A stretch of DNA of 64,000 nucleotides from Ectothiorhodospiraceae bacterium 2226 (GCA_013348725.1 CP054689.1:1290501-1354500), one strand, 5' to 3'. Positions 1 through 9,965 are shown, numbered from the stretch's first letter. Made by a program: numbers and translations. The notes: generated by a model not told the origin, from the sequence alone.

Positions 1-1179
1 GGTGCGGCGCTGGTGGCACTCGACCCGCGCAATGGGGCCATCACTGCGCTGGTGGGCGGATTCGACTTCTTCCATAGTCATTACAACCGAGCCTTCCAGG
101 CCCAGCGCCAGGCAGGCTCGGCGTTCAAGCCCTTCGTCTACTCCGCGGCCCTGGAGCGGGGCTACACCCCCGCCAGCCTGGTCAACGACGCCCCGGTGGT
201 GTTCGACGACCCGGGCCTGGAAGCCACTTGGCGCCCGGAGAACTACACGGGGCGCTTCTATGGACCGACGCGGTTGCGCGAATCGCTGGTGCATTCGCGC
301 AACCTGGTCTCGATTCGCCTGCTGCGGTCGATCGGCATTCCCTACACCATCAACCACACCGTGCCGTTTGGCTTCGACCGCGACCGCCTACCGCGGGACC
401 TGTCGCTGTCGCTCGGCAGCGGGAGCGTGACGCCGCTGGAACTGACCGCCGGTTACGCCGTGTTCGCCAACGGCGGCTATCGGGTCGAGCCGCACTTCAT
501 CGAGCGCATCGTCGACGCCGCCGGGGACGAGGTGTTCCGCGCCGATCCGCCCACGGTCTGCCCCGAGTGCCCCTCGGATTCGGCGGCCCGCGGACTACTG
601 CCGGTAAGCGACACGGCAGCGCTGCAGACCGACGACGGGTATCCGCTGATCGCACCGCTGGACCTGAGCCCGCCGCCGCGCCCCGCCGAACGGGTCATCA
701 GCGCGCAGAACGCTTACTTGATGACCTCCATGATGCGCGACGTGATCGATCGCGGCACCGCACGCGCGGCGCGCCAGCTGCGCCGCGCCGACCTGGCGGG
801 CAAGACCGGCACCACCAACGATCTGCGCGACGCGTGGTTCGCCGGCTACAACGGCCAAGTGGTCGCCAGCGCCTGGGTGGGCTTCGACACGCCCCGCTCG
901 CTCGGCGCGCGGGAAACCGGCGGCCGTACGGCGCTACCCATCTGGATGGACTTCATGGGGCGCGTGCTTGACGGCGTGGAGGAACAACCGTTTACCCAAC
1001 CGCCCGGGTTGGTGACCGTGCGCATCGATCCCGCCAGCGGGCTGTTGAGCACGCCGGGCAGCGGCGATGCGATCTTCGAAACCTTCCCAGCGGACCAAGT
1101 CCCGCAGCAGGCGGCGGCGCCGGCCGCGCGTGACGAAGCCGGCGGCTCGACGCCCAGCGTGATGGACCAGTTGTTCTGA
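1..1179 (+). CDS. mrcA: Penicillin-binding protein 1A, C-terminal part (5' end outside window)
   Basis: Class A penicillin-binding protein: an inner-membrane, periplasm-facing enzyme that polymerises glycan strands and cross-links peptidoglycan. Only the last 392 residues are here, in frame from base 1, covering the transpeptidase domain. All three catalytic motifs are visible: SxxK as SAFK at local residues 40-43, SRN at 99-101, and KTG at about 268 followed by TTND. The stretch around VALDPRNGAI and NRAFQAQRQAGS matches PBP1A rather than PBP1B. The tail after KTG ends in a low-complexity Ala/Pro region and VMDQLF. The next genes (unknown protein, maeB, rpmE) repeat a neighbourhood known from other gammaproteobacteria. 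The start, glycosyltransferase domain and membrane anchor lie upstream of the window. Confidence 0.93.
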   Translation, partial: GAALVALDPRNGAITALVGGFDFFHSHYNRAFQAQRQAGSAFKPFVYSAALERGYTPASLVNDAPVVFDDPGLEATWRPENYTGRFYGPTRLRESLVHSRNLVSIRLLRSIGIPYTINHTVPFGFDRDRLPRDLSLSLGSGSVTPLELTAGYAVFANGGYRVEPHFIERIVDAAGDEVFRADPPTVCPECPSDSAARGLLPVSDTAALQTDDGYPLIAPLDLSPPPRPAERVISAQNAYLMTSMMRDVIDRGTARAARQLRRADLAGKTGTTNDLRDAWFAGYNGQVVASAWVGFDTPRSLGARETGGRTALPIWMDFMGRVLDGVEEQPFTQPPGLVTVRIDPASGLLSTPGSGDAIFETFPADQVPQQAAAPAARDEAGGSTPSVMDQLF

Positions 1180-1276
1180 GCACGCCACGGCGCGCCCGGC
1201 GGTAACACCGCGAAGGCGAAGCCGTGGCCGCCCCACACCTCCCGGGCTTCCGGGCCGACGCATGAGGAAGGACGCC

Positions 1277-1906
1277 ATGCCCCAGAACCAGGGAACCAAG
1301 GACCGCCAGATGCGCCACCGCATCGCCCAGGAGGCGGCGCGCCTGATCGCCGAGACCGGCCTCACCGATTACTACGCCGCCAAGCGTAAGGCCGCCACGC
1401 TGCTCGGTGCGCCCGACACCCGCAATATGCCGCGCAACGTGGAGGTCGAAGAGGCCCTGCATACTCACCTGCGCCTGTTCCGCCGCACCAGCCACCTAGA
1501 TGCACTGCGCGACTTGCGCGCGGCCGCGTTGCGGGCCATGCGCCTCACCGAGCGCTTCGAGCCGCGCCTGGTCGGGCCCGTGCTCGCGGGCACCGCCGAC
1601 ATCCACTCCCCTGTCCACCTGCACCTTTTCGCCGATACCACGGAAGAGGTCAGCCTGTTCCTGATGGAGCGCAATATTCCGTTCGAACTGGACGAGCGGC
1701 GCGTGCGCCTGGATGCCGAGCGGACTGAGAACTTCCCCGTGTTCCGCTTCATGGCGGGCGAGGCGGTGCTGGAATTGACGGTGTTCCCGCGGCGCGGCCT
1801 GCGCCAAGCACCCCTGAGTCCGGTCGACGGTCGCCCCATGCAACGGGCCGGCGCCACCGCGGTGGAGGCCCTGTTGGCCGCAGACGGCGAGGCCGGCGCG
1901 CTCTAG
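1277..1906 (+). CDS. Conserved protein of unknown function, about 209 aa
   Basis: I recognise this as a conserved gammaproteobacterial protein often found near ponA/mrcA and malic enzyme, but I know no tested function. It is soluble, with no signal peptide or membrane segment. The N-terminal half is helical and Arg/Ala-rich (RHRIAQEAARLI). The C-terminal half carries beta-strand-like stretches (VHLHLFADTTEEVSLFL, AVLELTVFPRRGLRQAPLSPVDG) that recall a nucleotidyltransferase-like fold; that is inference only. An in-frame ATG at 1262 exists, but GAGGAAGG at 1264-1271 sits 5 nt before the ATG at 1277, so the shorter form is preferred. The stop codon overlaps the convergent maeB stop by 4 bp. Confidence 0.8.
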   Translation: MPQNQGTKDRQMRHRIAQEAARLIAETGLTDYYAAKRKAATLLGAPDTRNMPRNVEVEEALHTHLRLFRRTSHLDALRDLRAAALRAMRLTERFEPRLVGPVLAGTADIHSPVHLHLFADTTEEVSLFLMERNIPFELDERRVRLDAERTENFPVFRFMAGEAVLELTVFPRRGLRQAPLSPVDGRPMQRAGATAVEALLAADGEAGAL

Positions 1907-3177
1907 TCGTCGGCGCGGGCGTATTCTGCGGGCAGGGGCACGCGGGACATCCCCGCCGCCACTGCCGCCCGCGCCACGGCGCCGGCTACTGTCGTACGCA
2001 GTCGCGGATCGAAGGGCTTGGGGATGATGTACTCGGGACCGAAGGCGAGCGCCTCCAGCCCATAGGCCGCCAACACCTCGCCGGGTACCGGCTCGCGCGC
2101 CAAGTCGCGCAGCGCGTGCACCGCAGCGAGCTGCATCCCGGTGTCGATCCCACGGGCCCGCACGTCGAGCGCGCCGCGGAAGATGAACGGGAAGCCGAGC
2201 ACGTTGTTCACCTGGTTGGGGAAATCGCTGCGGCCGGTCGCCATCACCAGGTCATCGCGTGCCGCGTGGGCGCGCTCGGGGTGGATCTCGGGGTCGGGAT
2301 TGGACAGCGCGAAGACCACCGGCCGCGGCGCCATGGCCCGCAACGCGGCCTCGTCGACGAGATCGGGACCCGACACGCCGATGAAGACGTCGGCATCGCG
2401 CATCGCGTCGAGCAGCGAGCGCTCCTCGGTCGCCACCGCAAACTCCGCCTTGTAGGGATTGAGATCCTCGCGGCCGCTGTGGATCACCCCGCGGCGGTCG
2501 ACCAGACGCAAACGCTCGCGCTGCGCGCCCAAGGCAACGAGCAGGCGCATGGAGGCGATACCCGCCGCGCCCGCACCCAGGCACACCACCTTGGCATCCG
2601 CGAGCCGCTTGCCCTGCAGCTCGAGCGCGTTCAGCAGGCCCGCGGCGATGATGATGGCGGTGCCGTGCTGGTCGTCATGAAACACGGGGATATCGAGTTG
2701 CTCGGCGAGCGCCCGCTCGATTTCAAAGCAGTGCGGCGCGGCGATGTCCTCGAGATTGATGCCGCCGAAGGTGGGTGCGATGCGGCGCACGGTGTCGATG
2801 AACGCCGCGGGCGATTCGGCCTCGACCTCGATGTCGAACACGTCGATATCGGCGAAGCGCTTGAACAGGACGCCCTTGCCTTCCATCACGGGCTTGCCCG
2901 CCAACGGCCCCACATTACCGAGTCCGAGCACCGCCGTGCCGTCGGTGATCACCGCGACCAGGTTGCCCTTGCCGGTATAGCGGTAGGCGGCCGCCGGGTC
3001 CGCGGCGATGGCGCGCACCGGGGCGGCCACGCCCGGCGTGTAGGCGAGACTCAGGTCCTGCTGGGAGGTACACGGCTTGTGGACGGCGGTGGCAATCTTG
3101 CCGGGCCGCGGCTCGGCGTGATAGGCCAGGGCCGCCTGCGCCAAGGCATCGGCGGCCGGCGCTTGCGGGTCTGACAT
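1903..3177 (-). CDS. maeB: NADP-dependent malic enzyme, short form
   Basis: Cytoplasmic malic enzyme: oxidative decarboxylation of malate to pyruvate, giving NAD(P)H. The 424-residue protein has the bacterial malic N-terminal domain ([15 protein letters not shown], then [24 protein letters not shown]) and the dinucleotide-binding domain ([17 protein letters not shown]), ending with [13 protein letters not shown] and [21 protein letters not shown]. Lys in the [11 protein letters not shown] stretch and Asp in the DDQHGTA stretch are the usual substrate and metal residues. E. coli MaeB is about 760 residues because it adds a phosphotransacetylase-like domain; that domain is absent here. The stop overlaps the stop of the convergent upstream gene. 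Confidence 0.95.
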   Translation of the reverse strand: MSDPQAPAADALAQAALAYHAEPRPGKIATAVHKPCTSQQDLSLAYTPGVAAPVRAIAADPAAAYRYTGKGNLVAVITDGTAVLGLGNVGPLAGKPVMEGKGVLFKRFADIDVFDIEVEAESPAAFIDTVRRIAPTFGGINLEDIAAPHCFEIERALAEQLDIPVFHDDQHGTAIIIAAGLLNALELQGKRLADAKVVCLGAGAAGIASMRLLVALGAQRERLRLVDRRGVIHSGREDLNPYKAEFAVATEERSLLDAMRDADVFIGVSGPDLVDEAALRAMAPRPVVFALSNPDPEIHPERAHAARDDLVMATGRSDFPNQVNNVLGFPFIFRGALDVRARGIDTGMQLAAVHALRDLAREPVPGEVLAAYGLEALAFGPEYIIPKPFDPRLRTTVAGAVARAAVAAGMSRVPLPAEYARADD

Positions 3178-3208
3178 GGTGGAGCCCCGTGCTGGGAAGG
3201 GAGGCGGC

Positions 3209-3231
3209 GCGTCGCGCAGGACGCGCGACGC
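3209..3231. terminator. GC-rich hairpin after rpmE
   Basis: A perfect 9-bp stem (GCGTCGCGC at 3209-3217, complement at 3223-3231) with a 5-nt loop lies directly after the rpmE stop, between rpmE and maeB, both on the minus strand. No T-run follows on the minus strand, so it may be a weak terminator or an mRNA 3'-end stabiliser. Confidence 0.4.
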
Positions 3232-3240
3232 GGCCCGAGG

Positions 3241-3444
3241 TTACTTGCGGCCGTACTTCTGGCGGAACTTGTCCACGCGGCCCGCGGTGTCCACGATCTT
3301 CTGCTTGCCGGTATAGAACGGGTGGCATTCCGAGCAGACTTCCAGCGACAGGTCGCGACCGGCCGTGGAACGGGTCTTGAACGTGTTCCCGCAGCTGCAG
3401 GTAACCGTGATTTCGGTGTAGGACGGATGGATGTCCGCTTTCAT
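3241..3444 (-). CDS. rpmE: 50S ribosomal protein L31 (zinc-binding type)
   Basis: Ribosomal protein L31, a bridge protein of the large subunit. The start at 3444 gives 67 residues; upstream in-frame codons are not part of the family. The four zinc-ligand cysteines are at C16, C18, C37 and C40, the same positions as in the E. coli-type zinc-containing form, so this is the C+ paralogue expected under zinc-replete conditions. GAGGTCTCC precedes the ATG. Sequence such as MKADIHPSY and HPFYTGKQ is diagnostic. The gene is between maeB and a DUF3135 gene, all read leftwards. Confidence 0.97.
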   Translation of the reverse strand: MKADIHPSYTEITVTCSCGNTFKTRSTAGRDLSLEVCSECHPFYTGKQKIVDTAGRVDKFRQKYGRK

Positions 3445-3595
3445 CTGGAGACCTCGTCTGATAGCGCATGCCGCCACCCGATTGCTACTCGGGCACCGCA
3501 CACAGAGAACGCGCAAGTATACGCGCCCTGATGGGCCGTCGGCAAGCGGGCGCGCGGGCGCCGGCATGGGCGTGTGCGCCGTGTGCGTCGGCGGA

Positions 3596-3955
3596 TCAGG
3601 TGGGGTTTTGACGGGGCTTGCCGGGGCGCAGGGGGAGGACGGGCGCCGGCGGTCGCGGGGCGGGCCGGCGAGGCGCGCCGCCGCGCAAGGTTTCCACCAG
3701 CCCACCCGCGCCGGCCACGGCATCCCACATCAGCGCGTAGAGGCGGCTACAGGCAACCAAGGGGTTACGGGTGCGGCGGCGGGTCGCATCCACCCGCCAC
3801 TGCAGACGCCGCAGCCGCAGCTGGCGGTGCGGCGGGGCGCGCCGGATATGCGCCTCGAGAACCTCGGCGCGCCGGCACTCGAACGCGGCCGGGTCACGCT
3901 GGGCCAAGCGCGCCCACTCGTCGAAGTCGGCCATCTGCCAGCGATCGGTCTGCAT
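3596..3955 (-). CDS. DUF3135 domain protein
   Basis: Small cytoplasmic protein of about 119 residues. The pattern [16 protein letters not shown], then [15 protein letters not shown] and [16 protein letters not shown] is the DUF3135 signature; the function of that family is unknown. The C-terminal 30 residues are Pro/Arg-rich and look unstructured. A GTG one codon earlier (3958) also opens the frame, but the ATG at 3955 follows GGGAGGGG at a suitable distance. It lies between rpmE and rho on the same strand. Confidence 0.75.
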   Translation of the reverse strand: MQTDRWQMADFDEWARLAQRDPAAFECRRAEVLEAHIRRAPPHRQLRLRRLQWRVDATRRRTRNPLVACSRLYALMWDAVAGAGGLVETLRGGAPRRPAPRPPAPVLPLRPGKPRQNPT

Positions 3956-4042
3956 CACCCCTCCCGCGCATCGTGCTGCTCAAGCTATAGCACACGCGGG
4001 CGAGGGCCTCCACGCGGGACACACGGCCCGCGCGGGCCGGGC

Positions 4043-5299
4043 TCAGCGCTTCATCGAGTCGAAGAACTGCGCGTTGGTCTTGGTCGCCTTCATCTTGTCG
4101 AACAGGAACTCCATGGCGGCCAGTTCGTCCATGGAATGCAGCAGCTTGCGCAGAATCCACATCTTCTGCAGCTCTTCGGGGTTGGTGAGCAACTCTTCGC
4201 GACGGGTGCCGGAGCGGTTGATGTTGATGGCGGGATAGATCCGCTTCTCGGCAATGCGCCGATCCAGGTGGATCTCCATGTTGCCGGTACCCTTGAACTC
4301 CTCGAAGATCACGTCGTCCATGCGCGACCCGGTGTCGATGAGCGCGGTGGCGATGATGGTCAGCGAGCCGCCCTCCTCGATGTTGCGCGCGGCACCGAAG
4401 AAGCGCTTGGGGCGGTGCAGGGCGTTGGCGTCCACGCCGCCGGTGAGCACCTTGCCCGAGGACGGGATCACGGTGTTGTAGGCGCGCGCCAGACGCGTGA
4501 TGGAGTCGAGCAGGATCACCACGTCGCGCTTGTGCTCGACCAGGCGCTTAGCCTTCTCGATCACCATCTCGGCCACCTGCACATGGCGGCTGGCCGGCTC
4601 GTCGAAGGTGCTGGAGACCACCTCGCCGCGCACCGAGCGCGCCATCTCGGTCACCTCTTCCGGGCGCTCGTCGATGAGCAGCACGATGAGATCGCACTCG
4701 GGGTGGCTGTGGGTGATGGACTGCGCGATGTTCTGCAACATCATCGTCTTACCCGCCTTCGGGGGGGAGACGAGCAGTCCGCGCTGACCTTTGCCGATGG
4801 GCGCAACCAGGTCGATGGTCCGCGCGGTGATGTCCTCGGTGCTGCCGTTACCCTGCTCCAGGGTCAGGCGCTCGTTGGCGAACAGCGGCGTGAGGTTCTC
4901 GAAGAGAACCTTGTTCTTGGCGTTCTCAGGTGGCTCGAAGTTGATCTCCGCGACCTTGAGCAGCGCGAAGTAGCGCTCCCCTTCCTTGGGCGGCCTGATC
5001 TTGCCGGACACCGTGTCGCCGGTACGCAGGTTGAAACGTCGGATCTGGCTGGGCGAGACGTAGATGTCGTCGGGGCCGGCCAGATAGGAGCTGTCTGCCG
5101 AGCGCAAGAACCCGAATCCGTCCTGCAGGATCTCCAGCACTCCGTCGCCGTATATATTCTCGCCGCTCTTGGCGTGTACCTTCAGGATGGAGAAGATGAT
5201 GTCCTGCTTACGTGAGCGGGACATACCCTCGATACCCATGCCCTGCGCGAGCTGGATCAGTTCGGCCGCGGGCTTCTTTTTCAGTTCAGTCAGGTTCAT
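4043..5299 (-). CDS. rho: Transcription termination factor Rho
   Basis: Hexameric RNA-dependent ATPase/helicase that ends transcription. The 418 residues match the E. coli length. Visible parts: the N-terminal helical RNA-binding domain ([19 protein letters not shown]), the cold-shock-like primary RNA site ([29 protein letters not shown]), the Q-loop/P-loop region ([17 protein letters not shown]), Walker B ([16 protein letters not shown]) and the secondary site ([26 protein letters not shown]). It lies downstream of trxA on the same strand, the order seen in E. coli, with about 190 bp between them containing a hairpin. Rho genes are often autoregulated through their leader. Confidence 0.98.
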   Translation of the reverse strand: MNLTELKKKPAAELIQLAQGMGIEGMSRSRKQDIIFSILKVHAKSGENIYGDGVLEILQDGFGFLRSADSSYLAGPDDIYVSPSQIRRFNLRTGDTVSGKIRPPKEGERYFALLKVAEINFEPPENAKNKVLFENLTPLFANERLTLEQGNGSTEDITARTIDLVAPIGKGQRGLLVSPPKAGKTMMLQNIAQSITHSHPECDLIVLLIDERPEEVTEMARSVRGEVVSSTFDEPASRHVQVAEMVIEKAKRLVEHKRDVVILLDSITRLARAYNTVIPSSGKVLTGGVDANALHRPKRFFGAARNIEEGGSLTIIATALIDTGSRMDDVIFEEFKGTGNMEIHLDRRIAEKRIYPAININRSGTRREELLTNPEELQKMWILRKLLHSMDELAAMEFLFDKMKATKTNAQFFDSMKR

Positions 5300-5454
5300 C
5301 GTCGGATAGGGTCAACTATGGCATTCGGACGTGCCACCGGCGGGGCGTGCAGGTGGGGACACGTTTAGGAAATGAACGGGGGTGGCAGTGACGGCGCGAC
5401 GGTGAGTGCTGTTGTTGCCGCAGCGTTGCTTCTCAAAGTAACACCAAACAGGCA

Positions 5455-5483
5455 AGGCGTCCAGCCGCTAGGGCCGGACGCCT
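5455..5483 (-). terminator. Hairpin between trxA and rho
   Basis: Inverted repeat AGGCGTCC (5455-5462) with GGACGCCT (5476-5483), 13-nt loop. Read on the minus strand it begins about 8 nt after the trxA stop and is followed by TGCCTGTTTGG, a poor T-run. It is a candidate trxA terminator or attenuator ahead of rho. Confidence 0.45.
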
Positions 5484-5490
5484 CCATGAA

Positions 5491-5817
5491 TCACAGATTA
5501 CTGTCGATAAAGGCGGTCAATTGGGACTTGGAGACCGCACCGACCTTGGTGGCCTCGACATTACCGCCCTTGAACAGCATGAGCGTCGGGATGCCGCGAA
5601 TCCCGTACTTGGGAGGCGTGGCCGGATTCTCGTCGATGTTCAGTTTCGCCACCTTGAGCCGTCCGGCGTAGTCCCGGGCGATCTCATCGAGCACCGGCGC
5701 GATCATCTTGCAGGGGCCGCACCAGTCCGCCCAGTAGTCCACCAGCACGGGGCCGTCGGCCTTGATGATCTGGTCCTCGAAAGTGTCATCGGTGACATGA
5801 ACGATTTCGTCGCTCAA
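5491..5817 (-). CDS. trxA: Thioredoxin 1
   Basis: Cytosolic dithiol oxidoreductase of 108 residues with the WCGPC active site (within [15 protein letters not shown]) and the cis-Pro loop ([14 protein letters not shown]). It reduces disulfides in reductive enzymes and is recycled by thioredoxin reductase. The start codon is TTG (complement of CAA at 5815-5817), supported by GGGGAG 7 nt upstream and by the family length. It lies between rho (same strand) and rhlB (divergent), as in E. coli. Confidence 0.97.
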   Translation of the reverse strand: MSDEIVHVTDDTFEDQIIKADGPVLVDYWADWCGPCKMIAPVLDEIARDYAGRLKVAKLNIDENPATPPKYGIRGIPTLMLFKGGNVEATKVGAVSKSQLTAFIDSNL

Positions 5818-5932
5818 TTGCTGTCTCCCCTTATTCGTTACCGGCCTTGTTATGCCGCAGCAGCGTGAACCTGATCACGCAGCTTTTCATTTGAGCTGAA
5901 GTATGACCGTATTTCAAGCATGCCGATTCTGA

Positions 5933-5938
5933 TATGCT
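5933..5938 (+). promoter_or_regulatory. -10-like hexamer placing rhlB in a possible leaderless transcript
   Basis: TATGCT ends 8 nt before the rhlB ATG, and no Shine-Dalgarno sequence is present in between or just upstream. The expected transcription start would fall at or next to the ATG. No convincing -35 is visible. Confidence 0.4.
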
Positions 5939-5946
5939 CAGTCGCT

Positions 5947-7275
5947 ATGACCGATAAACATCTGAGTGACACCTTATTCGATAGCCTAGACCTTCCCTCC
6001 GAACTCCTGCAAGGCATTGAGGCCGCCGGCTTCAAGCACTGTACCCCGATCCAGGCCAAGGCCCTGCCCCTGGCGCTGGGGGGCAAGGACGTGGCGGGAC
6101 AGGCACAAACCGGCACCGGCAAGTCGGCCGCCTTCCTGATCGCGTTGTTCAATCGCCTGATGCGCACGCCTCCCGACCCCAAGCGCCGCGCCAACCAGCC
6201 GCGCGCGCTGGTGCTCGCCCCGACGCGCGAGTTGGCCATCCAGATCCACTCGGATGCCGAGACGCTGGGTGCGCGCACCGGGCTCAGCCTGGGGCTGGTC
6301 TACGGCGGCACCGGCTATGAGTCGCAGCGCAACACGCTGCAGACGGGCGTCGACGTGCTGATCGGCACCCCCGGGCGCATCATCGACTACTTCAAGCAGC
6401 ACGTGTTCGACCTGCGCGCCTGCGAGGCGATGGTGCTGGACGAGGCCGATCGCATGTTCGATCTCGGCTTCATCAAGGACGTGCGCTTCCTGCTGCGGCG
6501 CATGCCGCCGCCCGAACAGCGCCTGAACATGCTGTTCTCGGCCACCCTGTCGATGCGCGTGATGGAGCTGGCCTACGAGCACATGAACAACCCCGAACTG
6601 GTGGAGGTGGAGCCCGAGCGGGTGACCTCCGAGGGGGTGCGGGAACGGGTGTACTACCCCGCCAACCACGAGAAGATCCGCCTGCTGGTGGGGCTGATGC
6701 GCAAGCTCGCGCCCGCGCGCAGCATCGTGTTCATCAACACCAAGCGCGCGGCGGATATGGTCTGGTCGCACCTGGAGGGCAACGGCATCCACGCCGCCGT
6801 GCTGTCGGGCGACGTGCCGCAGACCAAGCGCCAGAGCCTGCTGGCGGGCTTCGCGCGCGGCGACCTGCCGGTGCTGGTGGCCACCGACGTGGCGGCGCGC
6901 GGACTGCACATCCCGGCGGTGTCCCACGTGTTCAACTTCGACCTGCCGCAGGACGCCGAGGATTACGTGCACCGCATCGGCCGCACTGCGCGCGCCGGCG
7001 CGAGCGGCGAGGCGATCAGCTTCGCTTGCGAGACCTACGCGTTTTCGCTGATGGACATCGAACAGTACATCGGCCACAAGATCCCGGTGGAAAGCATTGA
7101 CGAGGACCTGCTGGCGGATCTCGCCCCGCCGGTGCGCCGGCCGCGGCGTGAGGCGCGTCCCCAGGATCGCGGGCGGGGCGGCGAGGCCAAAGGCAATCGC
7201 CGCGATGGGCGCCGTAGCGGCGGCCGGCGACGCACGGGCGGCGAGCCGCGCCCGGCGGACCCCACCCCGAACTGA
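5947..7275 (+). CDS. rhlB: DEAD-box ATP-dependent RNA helicase RhlB
   Basis: RNA helicase; in E. coli it unwinds structured RNA for the RNase E degradosome. The start at 5947 gives [16 protein letters not shown]; an upstream in-frame ATG at 5920 has no support. Motifs in order: Q motif (FKHCTPIQ), motif I AQTGTGKS, Ia PTRELAIQ, Ib TPGR, II DEAD, III SAT, IV region [35 protein letters not shown]. The last 50 residues are Arg/Gly-rich ([17 protein letters not shown]...), typical of RhlB tails that bind RNA. It is divergent from trxA-rho, the conserved gammaproteobacterial order. Confidence 0.95.
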   Translation: MTDKHLSDTLFDSLDLPSELLQGIEAAGFKHCTPIQAKALPLALGGKDVAGQAQTGTGKSAAFLIALFNRLMRTPPDPKRRANQPRALVLAPTRELAIQIHSDAETLGARTGLSLGLVYGGTGYESQRNTLQTGVDVLIGTPGRIIDYFKQHVFDLRACEAMVLDEADRMFDLGFIKDVRFLLRRMPPPEQRLNMLFSATLSMRVMELAYEHMNNPELVEVEPERVTSEGVRERVYYPANHEKIRLLVGLMRKLAPARSIVFINTKRAADMVWSHLEGNGIHAAVLSGDVPQTKRQSLLAGFARGDLPVLVATDVAARGLHIPAVSHVFNFDLPQDAEDYVHRIGRTARAGASGEAISFACETYAFSLMDIEQYIGHKIPVESIDEDLLADLAPPVRRPRREARPQDRGRGGEAKGNRRDGRRSGGRRRTGGEPRPADPTPN

Positions 7276-7289
7276 GACGGCGTCCGCCG

Positions 7290-7706
7290 ATGGCGCCCGC
7301 CGGACGTCGGCCGGTCATCCCGGTAGAGCCGGCCGACAAGTGCGGCCGCTGCGTGGGCTCGAAGTGCTGCACGTACATTACGCAGCGCATCCCCGGCCCG
7401 CGCTCCAAGCGCGACTTCGATCACCTACTCTGGCAGCTCTCCCACCACGGCGTGCAGGCCTACAAGGACAGCGACGGCTGGTACCTGCTGGTCAACACCC
7501 CCTGCCGGCACCTGCAGCCCGACGGGCGCTGCGGCATCTACCACAGCCGGCCGGCGATCTGCCGCGAGCACAGCAACGACTATTGCGAATACGACGCCCC
7601 CGCCGACGAAGGCTTCGAGTTGTTCTTTCCCGATTACGAGGCGCTGCTGCGCTACTGCCGCCGCCGCTTCAAGCGCTGGGATCAACGCCACCAGGACGGC
7701 CTGTGA
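7290..7706 (+). CDS. YkgJ-family cysteine-cluster protein
   Basis: A 138-residue cytoplasmic protein with the CxxCxxxxCC pattern (CGRCVGSKCC, about residues 19-28), then CRHLQPDGRCGIYHSRPAICRE and DYCEY further on. This spacing of cysteines is the YkgJ / Fe-S or zinc-binding cysteine-cluster family; biochemical role unsettled. It begins 14 nt after the rhlB stop and may be co-transcribed. Its 3' end overlaps the convergent yrfG gene by 38 bp. Confidence 0.85.
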   Translation: MAPAGRRPVIPVEPADKCGRCVGSKCCTYITQRIPGPRSKRDFDHLLWQLSHHGVQAYKDSDGWYLLVNTPCRHLQPDGRCGIYHSRPAICREHSNDYCEYDAPADEGFELFFPDYEALLRYCRRRFKRWDQRHQDGL

Positions 7707-8364
7707 CCGGGCCCGTCGGCATGATGTCGGCGAAACTCTCAATGGCGCGGAACTCCGCCACATCGCGCACCGGCCCCCGACTGTCGGGCCGCAGCACCGC
7801 CAACAGGTGGGCGATGCCGTAGGCGCGCGCCGAGCGCAGCACGGGCAGGCTGTCGTCCACCAACAGCGTCTGCTCGGGATCGAAGCGGTGATCCCCGCGC
7901 AGCCCCTGCCAGAAGCGCCGGTCCTCCTTCGGGCGCCCGTAGTGGTGGGCGCTCACGACCACGTCGAAGTGGCCCTCCAGGCGGGTGCGTTCCATCTTCA
8001 GGGCGAGGCTCTTCGGGTGAGCGTTGGTGACCAGCAACACCCGCTTGCCCGCCGCGCGCAGCGCGTCGAGGAAATCCACCGTGTGGGGATGCACGGCGAT
8101 CAGGTGCTCGATCTCCCGCTTCAGCAAGGCGATGTCGAGCTGCAGCTGCTCGCTCCAATAGTCGAGGCAGTACCAGTTCATCGTACCCTCCGCCGCGCGA
8201 AACACCGGGTACAGGTGCGCCTTGGCCTCCTCCACCGACATGCCGTGAAGCTGCGCATAGCGTGCGGGCACGAGCTCCCGCCAGAACTCGTTGTCGAAGT
8301 GCAGATCCAGCAGGGTACCGTCCATGTCGAGCAGGACGTTCTCGATCTCGCTCCAGGCGAGCAT
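7669..8364 (-). CDS. yrfG: HAD-superfamily GMP/IMP nucleotidase-type phosphatase
   Basis: HAD hydrolase of 231 residues resembling E. coli YrfG, a purine mononucleotide phosphatase. The first catalytic motif DMDGT is at residues 13-17, motif II is VTNAH, the Lys is in GRPKEDRRFW, and the last acidic motif is LLVDDSLPVL. The frame is open to 8547, but MLAWSEIENVLLDMDG at 8364 is the family-like start; the extra upstream codons are compositionally junk. It is divergent from nudE, a pairing also seen in E. coli. The C-terminus overlaps the YkgJ-type gene on the other strand. Confidence 0.88.
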   Translation of the reverse strand: MLAWSEIENVLLDMDGTLLDLHFDNEFWRELVPARYAQLHGMSVEEAKAHLYPVFRAAEGTMNWYCLDYWSEQLQLDIALLKREIEHLIAVHPHTVDFLDALRAAGKRVLLVTNAHPKSLALKMERTRLEGHFDVVVSAHHYGRPKEDRRFWQGLRGDHRFDPEQTLLVDDSLPVLRSARAYGIAHLLAVLRPDSRGPVRDVAEFRAIESFADIMPTGPVTGRPGGVDPSA

Positions 8365-8566
8365 GTGACCTCCCAGGGCATGTGGGGCATCAGGCAGCGG
8401 CGCGTCCACCGCTCCTGTCAGTATCTTTGCTCCGGCGTGCACCCCGCAAGCCGAACTTTGAGCCGCAGCGGCGCGACGGTACACTGAGGCGCCGCCGGAG
8501 GCGCGCCTGCTGCCCCGGCCGCAGCGGGCGACATCGCCACCGATCATCTACGCTTAGGGTCGAAAC

Positions 8567-9115
8567 ATGGCCAAGATTCCGGTTATCCGCCGTTCCCGCA
8601 CCGTCGCCCGCTCGCGCCTGTTCCACATCGAGGAACTGGATCTCGAGTTTTCCAACGGCGTGTCGGCCCGTTACGAGCGCCTCGCCGGCTCGGGGCGGGG
8701 GGCGGTGCTCATCGTGCCGATGCTCGATCCCGAGACGGTGCTGCTCATCCGCGAGTACGCCGCGGGGGTGCATCGCTACGAGCTTGCGCTGCCCAAGGGA
8801 CGCGTCGAGCCCGGCGAAGAACTGTTGGCGGCGGCCAACCGCGAGATCATGGAGGAAGTGGGTTACGCGGCGCGGCGCCTGGAGGTGCTGCGCGCGGTGA
8901 CGGCCGCCCCGGGTTATCTGAGCCACACCACGCACATCGTGCTGGCCCAGGAGCTCTACCCGCAGCGCGCGCAAGGCGACGAGCCGGAAGAGATCGAGGT
9001 GGTGCCGTGGCGCCTGTCCGAGCTGTCGGCACTGTTAGAACAAGAGGATTGCACTGAGGCCCGCAGCATCGCGGCCCTCTTTTTAGCCAGGGAGGCAATG
9101 GCGGGTGAACGCTGA
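8567..9115 (+). CDS. nudE: ADP-compounds Nudix hydrolase NudE
   Basis: Nudix hydrolase of 182 residues that in E. coli cleaves ADP-ribose, NADH and Ap3A-type compounds. The complete Nudix box is at residues 78-100 (GRVEPGEE, seven residues, REIMEEVGY), fitting Gx5Ex7REUxEExGU. It overlaps the next gene, cysQ, by 11 nt, implying one transcript. Both act on adenine-nucleotide by-products, which fits a shared clean-up role. Confidence 0.93.
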   Translation: MAKIPVIRRSRTVARSRLFHIEELDLEFSNGVSARYERLAGSGRGAVLIVPMLDPETVLLIREYAAGVHRYELALPKGRVEPGEELLAAANREIMEEVGYAARRLEVLRAVTAAPGYLSHTTHIVLAQELYPQRAQGDEPEEIEVVPWRLSELSALLEQEDCTEARSIAALFLAREAMAGER

Positions 9116-9962
9116 ACAGGGACTGGATTTGAACGGGCTGCTGCCCGAGGTGGTGGCGCTCGCGCGCGAGGCCGGGGAGCGCATCCTCGAGGTCTACGAG
9201 ACCGACTTCGAAGTACAGATCAAGGGCGACGACAGCCCGCTGACCCACGCCGATCTCGCCGCCCACCGCACCATCGTCGGCGGCCTACGAGCCCTGACCC
9301 CCGAGCTGCCGGTGCTGTCCGAGGAGTCGGCCGCCATCCCGTTCGAAGAGCGGGCGCGCTGGCGCCGCTACTGGCTGGTGGACCCGCTGGACGGCACGCG
9401 CGAGTTCGTCAAGCGCAACGGCGAGTTCACGGTGAACATCGCCCTGATCGATAACCACGAGCCCGTGCTCGGCGTGGTCGGCGTACCGGTGAAAAACGTC
9501 GCGTACTACGCCCGTCGCGGCGGCGGCGCCTGGCGCGCCGACAGCGCAGGGGCGACGCAGGCAATTCACGCGCGCCCCCTGCCGGACGGCCCGCCGACGG
9601 TCGCCGGCAGCCGCTCGCACGCCGGCCGTTCGCTCAGCGCCTTCCTGGCCCGCCTCGGCACGCACGAGCTGGTGAGCATGGGCAGCGCGCTCAAGTCCTG
9701 CCTGGTGGCCGAAGGCAAGGCCGACGTCTACCCGCGCCTCGGGCCCACGTCGGAATGGGACACCGCGGCGGCCCAGGCCGTGGTCGAGGAGGCCGGCGGG
9801 CACGTGACCGACACCGCCATGCGCCCGCTGCGCTACAACACCAAGGAAAGCCTGCTGAACCCCCACTTCTTCGCCTACGGCGCGAATCAGGTCGACTGGT
9901 CGAAGTATCTGGAGGCGGAGCCCGCCGGGGCCCGCCCGCGCCCCATCGCGCACGGCTCGTGA
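9105..9962 (+). CDS. cysQ: 3'(2'),5'-bisphosphate nucleotidase CysQ
   Basis: Inositol-monophosphatase-fold enzyme that hydrolyses 3'-phosphoadenosine 5'-phosphate, a by-product of sulfate assimilation, to AMP. Metal-binding motifs are visible: EES (about residue 71), DPLDGTREF (about 92-100) and WDTAAAQAVVEEAGG near 220. Start is GTG at 9105 inside the end of nudE, with GGGAGG upstream. Length 285 is slightly longer than E. coli CysQ (about 246) because of a C-terminal tail. Confidence 0.92.
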   Translation: MNAEQGLDLNGLLPEVVALAREAGERILEVYETDFEVQIKGDDSPLTHADLAAHRTIVGGLRALTPELPVLSEESAAIPFEERARWRRYWLVDPLDGTREFVKRNGEFTVNIALIDNHEPVLGVVGVPVKNVAYYARRGGGAWRADSAGATQAIHARPLPDGPPTVAGSRSHAGRSLSAFLARLGTHELVSMGSALKSCLVAEGKADVYPRLGPTSEWDTAAAQAVVEEAGGHVTDTAMRPLRYNTKESLLNPHFFAYGANQVDWSKYLEAEPAGARPRPIAHGS

Positions 9963-9965
9963 ACG

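Noticed and set aside
3431-5215. Plus-strand frame over rpmE, DUF3135 and rho
   Set aside because: Runs antisense across three recognised genes; a shadow of their codon bias.
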